Shown one piece after another: positions 24,101-36,814 of a stretch of DNA of 64,000 nucleotides; position 1 is the first letter of the stretch, and each line of letters starts with the position of its first letter. Under the pieces are notes generated by a model. The model ran no database searches, was not told where the DNA came from, and saw only the letters and a program-made list of their open reading frames with translations. A program made the position numbers and the translations under genes. The stretch comes from Erythroxylum novogranatense (Eukaryota > Streptophyta > Magnoliopsida > Malpighiales > Erythroxylaceae): assembly GCA_029891385.1 (NCBI GenBank), contig CM057226.1, positions 13,075,225-13,139,224 of the forward strand, read 5' to 3'.

Positions 24101-24529
24101 GTCACACAATGATTGATCTATTTGTCAATTCATTACTAGTCCATTTGTCACCAATTCAACTATGCCAAATGTCACTCAATTATAGGCATTTTCATGCATC
24201 AAGTTATCCTACCACTTAGCGTTTGCCTAGTCCAAATGTACCCCAAATTTTTGGAATTTCCTAAAATTCACTAAAATTTTCAAAACACAAATAGCAACAC
24301 CAAATCAGTTTTTAACACATTTAAACCACAATTCTCAATATAATCACATTTATAAATCAATTATACCGGAAAAAAGTCAATGAATGCATGTACAATATAT
24401 TTATGTGCAATAATCAAAATTCTCATGTATGTGCAAAAATATGCAAAGCATGATATGTATTTTTCTAATGTCCCATTACTTTCTCATAAATCACAATTAT
24501 AGCCTTAACATGAGTAACAGGATGTTACA
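21180..24529 (-). mobile_element. Solo LTR A of a large Ty3/gypsy-type element, 3,350 bp
   Basis: The unit reads TGTAACATCC at its minus-strand 5' end (24,529) and ..GTTACA at its 3' end (21,180). The perfect 5-bp duplication TGAAC lies on both sides (21,175-21,179 and 24,530-24,534). There is no internal domain, PBS, PPT or long frame, so the unit is one LTR left after recombination. Long LTRs with TGTAAC..GTTACA ends fit the Tekay/Del-like chromovirus group, an inference from ends and size. Near the U3 side (23,940-24,190) is an array of degenerate CCATTTGTCAC-like repeats. Near the 3' side (about 21,540-21,600) is the motif shared with units B, C and D. Confidence 0.85.
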
Positions 24530-24534
24530 TGAAC

Positions 24535-25610
24535 ATTAATAAAAAGTTAAAAGACTAGCATACGTTATTTTTTTCTTATAAAGGAAGTAATCAGTCTCAT
24601 AGACTAGAGCATATAGATATTTAAACAAGTGTGAGTACTTGTTAGAGAACAAGTTCATTGAATTGATCCCATATGAGAAATTCATTTAAAATATTACTTA
24701 TATTTATAACTGTGATGATGGTATAAGAAATCATTTGACTTGAGATCTCTAAATTTATATTGTATAGTGATTAGATGTAGCATAAACTATATGGAAGTAG
24801 TTGAATGATCAAAATAAGATTTATCACTCTAAAGTAATTAGGGATAATGTTATCTTGTTCTCGATTAATATTGACTTGAAAAATCCTTGTTCAAGGTAAA
24901 ATGACACTTTGTAAAATAGTTTACACATGTCATTAAATGAATGAATTACTAATGATGGGGAATTGACCTGGTTTGACTCAAAATATAGTAGACATTGAAT
25001 TTTATGTTTTATGTCTAATTAAAATCTTGTGGGATAAAATGATTGAATGTACAAAAAAAATCATGCATGGAAAGATTAATCAAAACCACTTTTGATACTC
25101 CTAAATATTCGAATGGTTGTAATGTATTGTTAGAAGTCAATCATGATTTATGGATACAAATTGTTTAATTAGATAACTAAAGATAGATCGAAGAAGTTTA
25201 ATTTATTTAATCCTAAATATAATTTAGGGTTATAATTTATATACATTGCAAATATATTTGGAAACCTAATGGATCACATATAAAGAGCGGATGGAAGAGA
25301 AAAAGCGTATTAATCAAGTTATACTTGATTGAAAAGTTTGAGAAACTTTATGAATAAATATGAGATATTTAATAAGTAAGGATCAATATGAGATATTGGA
25401 TATTTGAGTATAATCAATATCTAATTAGAACTATTTATAATTTTAATTTTAATTAAATTACTATATTGTCAAAAATATATTGTAAATAGTCTTAAACTCA
25501 ATGGAACAAGAATTCCTTGCCTAATCCTCTTTATAATATTTACAAAGCTCTCTCAACAAGTTTTGTGGATATTATTAGAAGTTGCAAACTTATACGAATA
25601 TGACAGTTGA
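24535..25610. mobile_element. Probable copia-like LTR remnant
   Basis: Non-coding AT-rich sequence. Its part 25,155-25,450 matches 14,680-14,965, beside a copia gag. The segment CTCAATGGAACAAGAATTCC (about 25,498-25,517) resembles 29,136-29,156 (CTAATGGAACCAACATTCC), so pieces of one LTR family occur at several places here. Precise ends and TSD were not found. Confidence 0.45.
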
Positions 25611-26264
25611 GATGAGTCGATTTCAGAAATAGTTCAAGGGATATGACAAGAAAATGATTCAGTTCTGGGGATAAGGTGCGAATTACAATTTATACTTTAT
25701 TATAATTTATGCGTTAATCATTTTGTGAAATTTTAAATGATCTTGACTTTCAAGATATTAAATATGAAAAAGTTTTGTATTTATTCCATTGCACACAGGA
25801 TAGGATCTTGTCCCAATTTTCCAATGTAGCATCCATTATCACATGCCAAACATAACCTTGCAGTTTTATCATCTCCACCATCTATGTTTCATCTTTCATT
25901 GTTATTATTTGTATTAACATCATTACTATTATGCGAAAGTGCATTCTTTTTTTTACAATAGTAATGATTATACTGATCATTGAGAAATAGTCCCCCCATG
26001 GGGGTGTATGTAACAACGTTTGAATACCAAAGTGTTAAAAATTTACAAATGGAGTACTCACATATTAAAAAAAAAAAGAAAGATTAAGTGAGTTATATAC
26101 AAAGATAAGACTCATAATCTATAGTTTTAAAGTTTTGGATTAAGATATAATGTTCTAATTATATATGAGCTCACTTAAATTTAGTCCAATTTCTCCTCGA
26201 GCCCCTTTAAACTCTTTATTGATATCAGAGCTAGGTTGGTAAAGTTTGATGAATAGAGATTTAT
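25611..26264. other. Spacer between repeats
   Basis: No gene or clear repeat boundary. The last bases, TTTAT (26,260-26,264), are the left target duplication of unit B. Confidence 0.5.
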
Positions 26265-29004
26265 TGTAACATCTCGTTACTGTTAGCAAGGGCATTATGG
26301 TCATATTGGGTCAGACTGATAGGTTTCATTGCATTCACTGATTGAGCATGTTACTGGCCTCTAATTATAGAGGAACAGGTTTCGTGCATATGCATTTATT
26401 CATAGGTACATGCATTCATGATTTTTCGGCATTTTAATTGTGAGTATGTATTGATTGGATTGTGAACTGACTGAACTGACTAGATTGTGATTAATTGAGA
26501 AATTAAGAGTAAGTGGGCTCGAATGACTGATTTAGAATAGTCTAAAAGTGATTGACAATTGATAGTGGCTTATAGGAAATTTTCGAGAAATTCGGGAGAA
26601 AATGCTCGAACCGAAAATTTTTAGAGTGACAGACTGATTGACTGTATAGTACTGAAAGAATTGTCCAATGGCAATGGGAAAAATTAGAGTTATACTGTTA
26701 GGAGATAAAAATGTTGAGCCATTGAAATTTGGAGACTGAAATTTGAACTGATTTGGAGACTTATGTCTATAAATAGCTAGGTTTGAAATTTGGGGACTTT
26801 ACCCTAAAGCATGACCGTTTCTTCTCTTCCTCTTCTCCACGGTGATCTTCGATTCCTTCCATCGGTGAGGTTCTTCGATTTTCCTTGTGGTTTTCTCTTC
26901 ATTATGCAAAGCTAACTGGTTTATTGTGATTGATGAAGGTTGAGAAGGATTGAGAGTGAGTTATCGTTGAGTTTGAAAGATTTTAGGGTTTACGGAGATT
27001 GAGGGATTTGAGGAACTTGATCTTCGATTGGTAAGTATTTATGGCTTTAATGTTGTTATTACTGGTTGTTTGAGCATTTATGGCATTTATTGGGTAGATT
27101 GAGTAGTTAGGGTGTTAAATGTTTAGCTTAAAGAGCATTAATGGCGGAAATCGATAGGAGAAGACTATCAGACGCTTCGACGTCGCGCATAGCGTATGGC
27201 GTAAGGCTTCGTCGCGATGAATAATTAATTTATTCGATGCGACGAGCTCGGCTGGACGTCGCGACGAGCGTGAGTTTATTCGTCTCGACGAGCGGCCTCC
27301 ACGTCGCGACGAACGAACTTCTTCACGTCGCGTCGAGTGGACGTAAGTCGCGACGAGGGATGAAATTCTGATTGGATGATTGTTAGTTTATTGGGTGTAA
27401 CTTATGGTATAGACCTCCGATTGAGGTGATTCCTGATTCATTATGAACTAGAGAAAGAGGTCTACAATTGAGGATAATTATGGAAGTTAGAATTTAATTT
27501 AAATGGTAATGATTCATAGAGAATAAGGTCAATTTTGGTTCATAGTGTGACCTAAGTATTGAATTATGACTATTGGAGTTTTAATTGGGATTTTCTTTAG
27601 AGGTTTTGACCCAATGGTTATGGAATTGCTATAGGGAATATGAATTGAGGAAATTGAATTGAATTTTAGGATTGGATCAATTATTGTCGATCAATTGAGT
27701 GAAGAGTTAGAATTGGGCCTAAGAGTTCTAAATTGGGTGTTAACACCGGAAAATCGTGAACATGCATTGTGCATAATTCCACTGAGACATATGCATTACC
27801 GAATCGTCTTATTGAGCATCTAGTAATGGGACTGTATTTTACTGTTATAGAGGCACCGTTGGATCGTCATTCCACGGACATTCTTTGGAACTTCGAGCGA
27901 TAGCTTCGGAGTAAAAGTGAGTAACCTAGTTGGTTTTTCAAATTTCTGACTGTCTAATTGCTCAATGTGAATTACTTGCCAATGTGAAGTTGCATGATTA
28001 CTGAAATATACATGATCGAATGGCATGCTTCTACTGTATTGGATTGGACTACCGTATGATACTGAGAAATGCAATACTGGGCTTCTATAGCCATACACTG
28101 AATTACTGAACACTGCATTGCATGCATAAATGCATGATCAGATAATTGATATGTGACCCAAGTGCTATTATCACTGAAAAGAGCCTCGAGCTCGAACATT
28201 TGATCTTGACCGACCTCGAGCCCGAGGGAAAATCACGACGCGTCCCCACTGAATCTTGGTGAGCACTTGGGCACAACCTTGAATAAGCTGGGAAAGAGTC
28301 TCATATGCATTGTATACATGGTGATTGAATTGCAAACTTCTTGAATTATGTGATGAAATGAGAGATTGCAAATTGTTACATACTACTGTAAAGCTGTTGC
28401 ATATCATCGTGAATTGTGATATGATATCGTAAATTGTTATATGTTATTATAAATTGTTATTTGATCACGCAAGCTGTTATAGATTCACGTAAATTGTTAT
28501 ATAATCTTGTTAATTGAATATTCTTGTTGCGTCTTATACGTAATCTGCGTAATGCATGATTTAGTGAACCATCGATGATGGTTTCTCTTGAGTTATAAAC
28601 TCACCCAAAATTGTATCTAATTTTTCGGGATCGATAGAGTAGACCCTAGCTCAGAGATAGTCTTTTTCTACCGTCTTGGCGTCTTTGAGAGAAGCAATGA
28701 CACATGTGTCGATTAATTTGGGTTGGACTTTTGAGGATGACTTAGGATAGATGCTTGTATCAGTTTCCTTTTTGGTTTTGTTTAGGGAACTGATAGACTT
28801 GTCTATTCTGTTACTGGATGACTGTATTAAGATTCTTTTAGATTTTAAAAGTTACTGATTTTCTATATATTATGGTTTTAATTATTGCGATGCCATGTGG
28901 AATATTAGTGGGAAATGTTCTGGTAGTGCACCTTTATCGTGGGATACGTGTCGGAGCGACCTCCGGGCGTCTCGATGTGTACCTTATAGTAAGGGGGCGC
29001 TACA
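26265..29004 (+). mobile_element. Solo LTR B, 2,740 bp
   Basis: Begins TGTAACATCTCG and ends GGGGCGCTACA, with perfect 5-bp duplications TTTAT at 26,260-26,264 and 29,005-29,009. A TATA box (CTATAAATAGC, TATAAATA at 26,768-26,775) is followed by a pyrimidine-rich leader (about 26,818-26,845) and a donor-like TTGGTAAGTATTT near 27,030. This fits an LTR promoter with R/U5 downstream. At 27,165-27,360 lies a CpG-dense cluster with repeated CGTCGCGACG palindromes. At 28,567-28,583 a perfect hairpin AACCATC-GAT-GATGGTT lies in the motif shared by all four units. There is no coding sequence. Confidence 0.88.
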
Positions 29005-29571
29005 TTTATAGATTTGTGTTAGATGAATGAGTGATTCGTTGAGTGACTCAAATGATTGTTTATGAGCTAAGGGTTAAGGGAAGTATTCTGACATGGATGG
29101 ATCAATTGGTGAGGAGGAGGTGTTGGAAATTCATACTCTAATGGAACCAACATTCCTTGCTTATCTATTCGTCGCCTTTTATGGAAGTTCTTCAGCTTGA
29201 CAATGTTGATTGTGGAAGATTTAAGAGTAGAGGTCTATGAAAGCACACTAACTATGTCGAAATTAGGACAATGAGCATAGCTAATTTATTAACTTTCTTT
29301 AAAATTCAAAACGATGTCCTTTTATCGTTACTAGTTAGGTCTTGGGTTGGACTTGGGCAACCTAAGTTAGTCAAATCGAAATCATTACTCATGAGGCCTC
29401 GGGGCAAGCCTAATTGAAATCGCACACTCAGCTTGGCATGATCAACATTGAGGATGATCTCGTGGCTAAGCGACATAAAGGAGCCATGTGTAGTAATATG
29501 ATAGTGGCCAGATGAGGTATGATAGGACAGGGCAGTGCAAGTCACACATGCATAGAGATGCAAACGCATCG
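29005..29571. other. Spacer with copia-like LTR debris
   Basis: Contains TGTTGGAAATTCATACTC (29,122-29,139), a copia-style LTR start, and CTAATGGAACCAACATTCC, similar to 25,498-25,517. The minus-strand frame 29,590-29,306 has no domain. The last bases CATCG are the probable target duplication of unit C. Confidence 0.45.
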
Positions 29572-32500
29572 TGTAACATCCCACTTCCATATTAAAAGTT
29601 AGAATCCTAGATTTATGTAATTAAAAAATAGTAAGAGAGATTAGGAAAATGCATTTTATACTCATATATAATGTTAAAATACACATATGTGAATTTGATT
29701 ATTGCACAAATTTTAATGAATTATTCATGCACTCATTTGACATTTTCTGGGTATAAATGATTGTTTTAATGCGATTATAATATGAACTGTGGATTATGTG
29801 TAGAAAAAATTTGAGTTGGTGTGTATAAGTTTTGAATTAGAAATTTTGGTGAAATATGAGAATTTTCTAGAATTAAGGGTATTTTTAGACTAAGAAAAAT
29901 ACCAAATGGCAGAACAATTTATAAATAGTAGTAGAAATAAGGGCCAAATAGCAGTGAAATTTTTTATAAAGGATATTGGGATTTAATGATAAATGTCATA
30001 GAAAATCGAGAGACAACTGGATTAGAAATAGGGAGACAAATGGACTAAGCAATTAAATGTTGTTTAGTATAAATCATTTAAGTGAAAGATGTCACGACAC
30101 TTTTTAAAACCATATTATTGTCCATTTGAAAGAGTCTTCGTTGCTTTCATTTCAACCAAAAAACACTCTCATCTTCTTCATTGTTCTGTCCGTCTACGAA
30201 ACTCTTACCACCCTTCATCAAGTTGATTTTTGACCTTAGTCTTATACTAGCCACTTAATTATCTTCTTCTTCTTGCTAAAATTCCAACCTTTTCCTCATT
30301 AAAATGAGATGATCGTGTAGTGTTCAGGAGCTAGGGTTAACAGTGATTTGAAGATCTTGAAGTTTAAACAAGTAAGTCTTAAGCACTACTCTTATTTATT
30401 TGTTGAATGAAGCACCTTTAATAATAGTTAACAGTTAAATGATTATAAAATGGTGATACGTATATACTGAAATGTGAACGAGAAAACCTAGGTATGTTCA
30501 TCTCTTGCTTTTAAATAAATGATGATGATCAATAGTTCATAAGTCGTTGCTGTGATGATTTGAGTTAGAATGATTGTTAAAGATGTTGTAAAAAGAGTGT
30601 TGAAAAATTTGATAGTTAAATGGGTGTTCATGCTCTATTTTTACCGTATATTTACATGAATCTCAATGGGTGTTATAGAGATGGATTTAAGTGAGTAGGA
30701 GTTGAGGAAAAGGGCTAGTGTAATGTGATATTTTGAAATATGAAGGACTAAGATGACAGTGAGAGATGAAATGAAGAAGTGCAAAAAATGAAGAAATGTA
30801 AAAAAATAGGATGAATATGCATATATGAACTATTATGTGTTTCATGTTTATAATCAGTCATAGATTTTGATTTGTTTGTGAATGAGTTGAGCTAAATGGA
30901 AGTCGAAATGAAGAGAAAATAAAGGAGACATAAGTTACAAATGTTGGATTTAGTAAAAGAGATGAAGAAAAGATGAAAATATGCAGTTTCATATGAATCT
31001 ACAGAACATCGTTTGTCACGATCGTGCACAAGCATGATCATGACAGAGGAACTCTCTGTAGAGCTACACGATTATGACAGAGAGGAAAAATGAAGTAGTG
31101 CACGATCTTGTGAGGAGCCTCAGAGGAGTTGCATGATCGTGCACAAGCATGATCATGACAAAAGGGAGAAATTAAGCCATGCACGATCATGCACAAGCAC
31201 AATCATGACAGAGAGAAGGTATCCAGAAAGTTACAATCGAGACAGTGAACAACCAACTGGAAATGCACGATTGTGACAGTGAGAATGTAGAGATATATGA
31301 TAGTTTTGAACATCCTTCACTATTTTGACCATAACTTCTTCTCCGGACCTCTGATTGACTTGAAATTTGAAACAAAAACTTCTCCCACATTTTTTCCTCT
31401 TCTTAAAACTTCATGACCATCTTAATTCATTATGAAAGGATTGATAACGATTGATTGATGAGTTTAGGATGAAAATGATGAAGTGTACTTAAAATTGTTA
31501 AATGGAGTGTTTTTACTGAACATGCATCTATATTTTGGCCATATCTTGATATGTGGATATTCAAATGAAATGATTTTTGATCTATATCAAACTAGAGACA
31601 TATGGATACAAATTTTATGAAGGAATATAATTTTAATTCTATCTTTAAGAATTTCAAAATTTGGCTCGAAGTTGAGTATTGAGTGTTGTTGCAGTAAGAG
31701 AACAGTCTGAAGTATTTTATGTATAACTTGCAAAATACTAAACCAAATTGTATAAACTTTAGTTCATTAGAAACTAGAGGAACATTTTTTTGGAAGAAGA
31801 TGTTACCTAAATACCTCTTTTTCATTGTCAAAATGGCCATATAAAATTGACCAGAAAATTTGAGAAAATTTGAATGATTGATTAATGTTATAACTTAGTG
31901 AATGAATTGTTGATATCAAAGTACTAAAAACATGTGTATAATGGGAATGAATATGTTCATATGATAGGAGTTATGATTTGAAAGAGTTGAGTAATATGTG
32001 ATAAGTAAAGGTGAATGTGAAGTGGATATGATGAGAGCATAAAATGCTATAAAAGAAATGACGAGTAATTGAACTATGATATTAAAGCAACCAAGTGTTC
32101 TTGAAGTATAAACTTAAGAATAAGATAGACACATATAAATACCAGAATAGTCAAATTGAGCATGCATTATACATGACACATATACATATGTGTGCAACTG
32201 AATGTTTAAGTAATTGCACATTTAATAATATGTGTGTAATGTGTGTATTGCATAATGTTTATATATAGGATAAAATGTCCGCATCCAGACATTTTCGGAT
32301 CATGGAAGCTAATGTTAATCTGGAGCATACTGTGAGTAACTTAAATGGTCTCACTTAATAAATTGTTTGTTTTAAATGCTGTATTGAATTAATTTGTGAA
32401 TGTGATTGTGCTGATTCCGGACATTGAATGTCCAAGGTGTTTGATGCATGAATGACATGTTGGAAGTCTTTCTTGTATGTGAATTTGATGAAATAAATGA

Positions 32501-33495
32501 TTCTCGACATTTATGTTGAATGCTAGACCAAGGTCTGATGACAAATGTGAATGGGAATGCGGTAGTGAATATTTCTATGTAATATTGAGCACGTTTGATT
32601 AACTGAATTTATGTGATACATTTCATTACATGAATGCATGAACAAATAATGACAGTTGTGACCTATATAGCCCCTAAAATGAGCTTAAAACTCAAAATGT
32701 GAACAAAAGTCAAAGGCTCACTATGTATAATGAGGCCTGTATTTCAAACGGATAAGAGACAATTATTAATGAGCCTAGTATCTACAATAGATACGGGACA
32801 GTTATAGACACTCAATCACAACAACGTAATAATCGAAAATGAGTCTTATGAGCATTGCATAAACATTTAATATGTAGGCTTCAAATGATTTAAATTGATT
32901 GTTGAATTGCATTGAATGAGAAAAAATTGTGAACAAAGTATTATGTGATGCTACATGACGATAAATAAAATGATATAAATCATATGATTGTATAAGTTAA
33001 CGTGCTGTATGATATGAGTGAACCATTAAGGATGGTTAACTCATTAAATTCGCAAAACTCACCAAAATTGAACATTATTTTTTAGGCTTAAAGAAGATCT
33101 TCAGTTAAACAAATTAGAGTCAAGCCATCACATTTGAGTGAGAGATAGAGGCCGGGATCAGTTCGCGTCTACATTTGTATTTCTTTATTTTTGTATCAAA
33201 TTGTGTATTTCGCAATTATTGTACCTCGATTATTTGAATAATTCTATTTTGTAACAACTTTCCAAATTATAAATGTTTGTAAATGAGATTGATCAATGAG
33301 TGGAGTAACACTTTTGAATGAAAATGTTTATGAATAAAGTGGGCCCAATTTGTTTATTAATTTCCTAAATATGCATATGATGTTTAAAAAAATTGTAACG
33401 CATTTCGATTGTTTGACTGTTCTAACATGTCACCTTTGTAGGTTACATACTCAGATATCACTCAGGATATCGGGTACATGTCTTGCGAGAGTACA
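29572..33495 (+). mobile_element. Solo LTR C, 3,924 bp
   Basis: Begins TGTAACATCCCAC and ends GCGAGAGTACA. The flanks are CATCG (29,567-29,571) and CATTG (33,496-33,500), a 4/5 match that would be a TSD with one transition. A cluster at 31,010-31,290 repeats CACGATCGTGCACAAGCATG-type units with embedded palindromes CACGATCGTG and CATGATCATG. The shared 3' motif lies at 33,018-33,085 with an imperfect hairpin AACCAT..ATGGTT, then AAAACTCACCAAAATTG and TTTTTTAGG. Non-coding. Confidence 0.75.
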
Positions 33496-34216
33496 CATTG
33501 ACTCATTGCATGCACTATAGCGAGGGATCTCTGAAGGATCATGATGGATGGTGGTGCGACCTCCCAATTTCCCCAAACTTTAGAAAGTTGGCTTATTAGT
33601 AGTTTTGATGTCCATATGGCTTAGGAGTATAACTAAAAAAATTACGAATTCAGGTTAAATTTTTTTAAAAAATTATTTCTCTATTAATTTAGGGATACTT
33701 TTTAAACATTTGATAAATGTCAAAGTTTGAGCCAAGAGTGTATTTTAAACCTTAATGTTTACACTAAAATCTAAGTTAAACCTTAACATTTCGGAGGATT
33801 TAAGTTGAACTCTAGCATTTATAAAACTTTCAAAAGCAGATCTTATAAAGATAAAAATTTAATAGAGGTTATTATTCATCGGTTAAATGTTACGTCATAT
33901 ATGATGTAATTTTTCTTTACTTGTATATATTAATGAGGCTTACATTTTATTGACGTGATATTCTTAATTTTAAATAAAAATGAGTCGTATAATTATATAT
34001 AAAATGAGTTGTATAATTATATATAAACAAAGAAAGATTCACAAATAATAAGAGAGTGCAAACCCAAACATTAGCCACGGAAAGAAATTAGTGATTTAGA
34101 GGCTAACTTTGTTCAAAACGAAATCACCAAGATTTAGAAATATTATGAAAATAACCTTTTAGTTAAATTAGTTAAAATAAAAATAAAAAACAAAATAATT
34201 AATTAATAATAAATTT
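33496..34216. other. Spacer between LTR units C and D
   Basis: AT-rich with no gene. It ends in AATTT (34,212-34,216), the left target duplication of unit D. Confidence 0.55.
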
Positions 34217-36332
34217 TGTAATAGTCAGTTTTTCATATTAAAGTTAAAACCTAGACTATTGCATATAAGTCATGTTATTAAGAATTCATGAAATGCATTT
34301 CATTCACCTACGTATCATTGACATACACGTATGAATTATGACTTAGTACACATTGTAAAGATAATTTATGCACTCAATTGACATATTCTGGGGTATAAAA
34401 GGTTTAAAATGATCATGATATGAATTGTGTATTGTTTATGTCTTGAATTTTGGTTCGATGGATTCTAATTAGTAAACTTGGAATTTATTGCCACCATTAG
34501 AAACTTGATGTATTTAAATGTACATTTAGTTTAGGAAAAATGCCAAGTGATAAGACAAGTAGACATATGTAAAATTAGGATGACTAAGCCTATAATTGAG
34601 TGACATTTGGCATAAATAATAGAGTGACACTTGTCATAGGTAATTAATTGACACATGACATTGATAATGAAGTGAAAAATGGCCTAACATGTTGGTGATA
34701 ATTGGCAGCCTAAGGAAGGGACAAATGTCTTACATGTTTAATGGTAATAAGGTGACACCTAGCACCTAAGGTGTTAAGCTTCTGCATGAGTAAATTAAGT
34801 TTTGTTCATTTATTCATCTTTTTCCTTCTCACACCATAGAAATCCTCTCACCTTTACATCCCTGTGTTTTGTCTATGTTTTTGTCCAATTGCTGCACCAA
34901 TAATCCAAGTTTCTTACCCTTCATGTGATAGTTAAAGAATTAGATTATTGTCGTCCTTTATTCTAGCTGAAAACCAACTTGTTGTTACCTTGAATTTGTG
35001 ATGATTTTGCATGCATGGAGAGTTGAATTAGCTTGATCTTTGAGTTGGAATTTGAGCTAGACAAGTAATTAAAAGATTGATCTTTATGGCATGTGGTAAT
35101 AGAAAGTTTATGATGATTGAATTGGAATGGATTGTATATGATGATGATGATGATGAAGTGTGCTAGAATATGATGTATGAACTTTGGCACTTTTATGCTT
35201 GTTTCTTGATGTATAAAAAATCGAAAGTTAAAAGTTATTTTATGGATGAATTAGATTAGATTTTGAGGTATAATGAAGGTGAATTTATGTTAAAGAAAAA
35301 GTGTTACTATAGTGATCTTAAAATGAGAAAGAATTAGGAGAATATGTATGATTAATAAATGATAGCTTTTGTTTTGATTTCGATGCATAAAAGACCATAA
35401 TTTGTGAGTTACCAAATGAATGATTTGAATTGGAATTGAATATATATATATGGATATGGAATTGATGAGGATTTGAAGTATAATTGAGGTATAAGCAATG
35501 GACTATGATGAAGATGTATTAAATTTGGTATGAAGATGTTAAAGTTAGAAAATTTTTGAAGAAAAATGAAATACCTTCGATTTACCTATCCCACGATCGT
35601 GGGCGGTACATAAGCTCCTTCCCACGATCGTGGGCAATGCTTTGAAGTGAAAAAAAGGTATTTTGTGTGATGGTTAAACCATATAAGGGTAAGTTGCTTT
35701 ACTTTGGTGCATTAAGGCATGATTGAGGCTTGAAATGAACTTAAAAAGTTACTTGATTAAGTGATTAAGTGTTTGATAAGTTTCAGTTATTAATTGAGGT
35801 TATAAATTAAGGAATGGATTGTTTGATATCAATGTATATGAATTTGGGAAGTATGAGTTGTTAATAGTATAAAGATGTTCTCATAAATCTAAATGAGATC
35901 CAAAGGATATAAGTAATGAAATAGATATGAATGAATGATAATTGGGAAATTGTGTGAATATAAAAGCCAGGAAAGAATTGATGAATGTATGATTGATGAA
36001 TTGAGGGTAACCAAACTTACTTAAGGCATATACCTAATTGCAAACTAGATATATACAAGCTATGATGAATGAATGATCAAGACTAGTGAATAAAGATACA
36101 TTCTAGGGATAGTCAATTGAGCATGCGTTGAACAAAACACGTATACATTTGTATTATTGGGTACTCATTTGATTAAAAAAGTTAGTAATGTGTAATTATG
36201 TGTGTATTGCATGATATAGAAGCATAAATAGACTGACAACATCCAGTCATTGCCAGATCATCAAGGCAATAGCTATCTGGAGCGTATTGTGAATTACCCT
36301 AGATATTTTCTCACTATGTTTGAATTGTTTTT

Positions 36333-36814
36333 TTTTTGTATAAAGGGAAAAGGAGTACACAGTTTACAAAACAAGTCAGGGGAAACAGATCCCCGACAGA
36401 TCCTCTGAGAGGATACTAAGGCACCCGGTAGGTGGAGAATCTAAATAGGTGACACCAATGTCGGAGTGGCCAGCCTGAGTGGCGAGTCAGTCTGCGCTTC
36501 TGTTACTCTTTCGGTACACGTGACGATGAACAACAGTCCAGTTCCGATTGAAGAGTTCCAGGATACCCAAGACGATAGGGTGGGTCGTCTGAGAACGGGC
36601 GGCCGAGGATGAAAGTGTCTAGTGCACCCCCAGCGAGTCCACTTCCAGCTCAATCCGCCGGAAACTCAACCGCCAAGCTAGAGAGAGTCCGATGTAGACG
36701 CCCCAGAGTTCTGCGAACTGCGCGGTGCACCATCCTAAATTCTGCATGAACCCGCCAAGCCAGTTACCTGCCCTATCTCGGATGAGCCCACCCGCTGTAG
36801 TCGTGGATTGGGCA
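36333..36814 (-). mobile_element. 5'-truncated L1-type LINE, 3' end with RNase H domain
   Basis: On the minus strand a single frame from about 36,812 to 36,390 reads as the plant LINE RNase H tail: GGLIRDRAGNWLGGFMQNLG, FAELWGVYIGLSLAWRL, IELEVDS, then VHRHVYRKSNRSAD, LATQAGHSDIG and YLDSPPTG. Two stops interrupt it (TAG after LGVH; TGA after NRSAD). The 3' end runs into a poly(A) tail, seen as a T run at about 36,328-36,337 on the plus strand. A 17-bp duplication ATGTTTGAATTGTTTTT flanks it (36,316-36,332 and 36,815-36,831). Length, poly(A) and TSD show a target-primed insertion truncated at its 5' end. Confidence 0.93.

Noticed and set aside
31010..31290. CRISPR-like array in unit C
   Set aside because: The repeats are degenerate, irregularly spaced and lie in a plant LTR. 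This is a palindrome cluster, not a CRISPR.
26265..33495. Units B and C (or C and D) as the two LTRs of one retrotransposon
   Set aside because: Each has its own flanking duplication, the sequences are clearly different, and no internal domain lies between them.
36441..36653. 70-codon minus-strand frame in the LINE
   Set aside because: It is an alternate frame of the RNase H sequence. The true frame is a different one with two stops.
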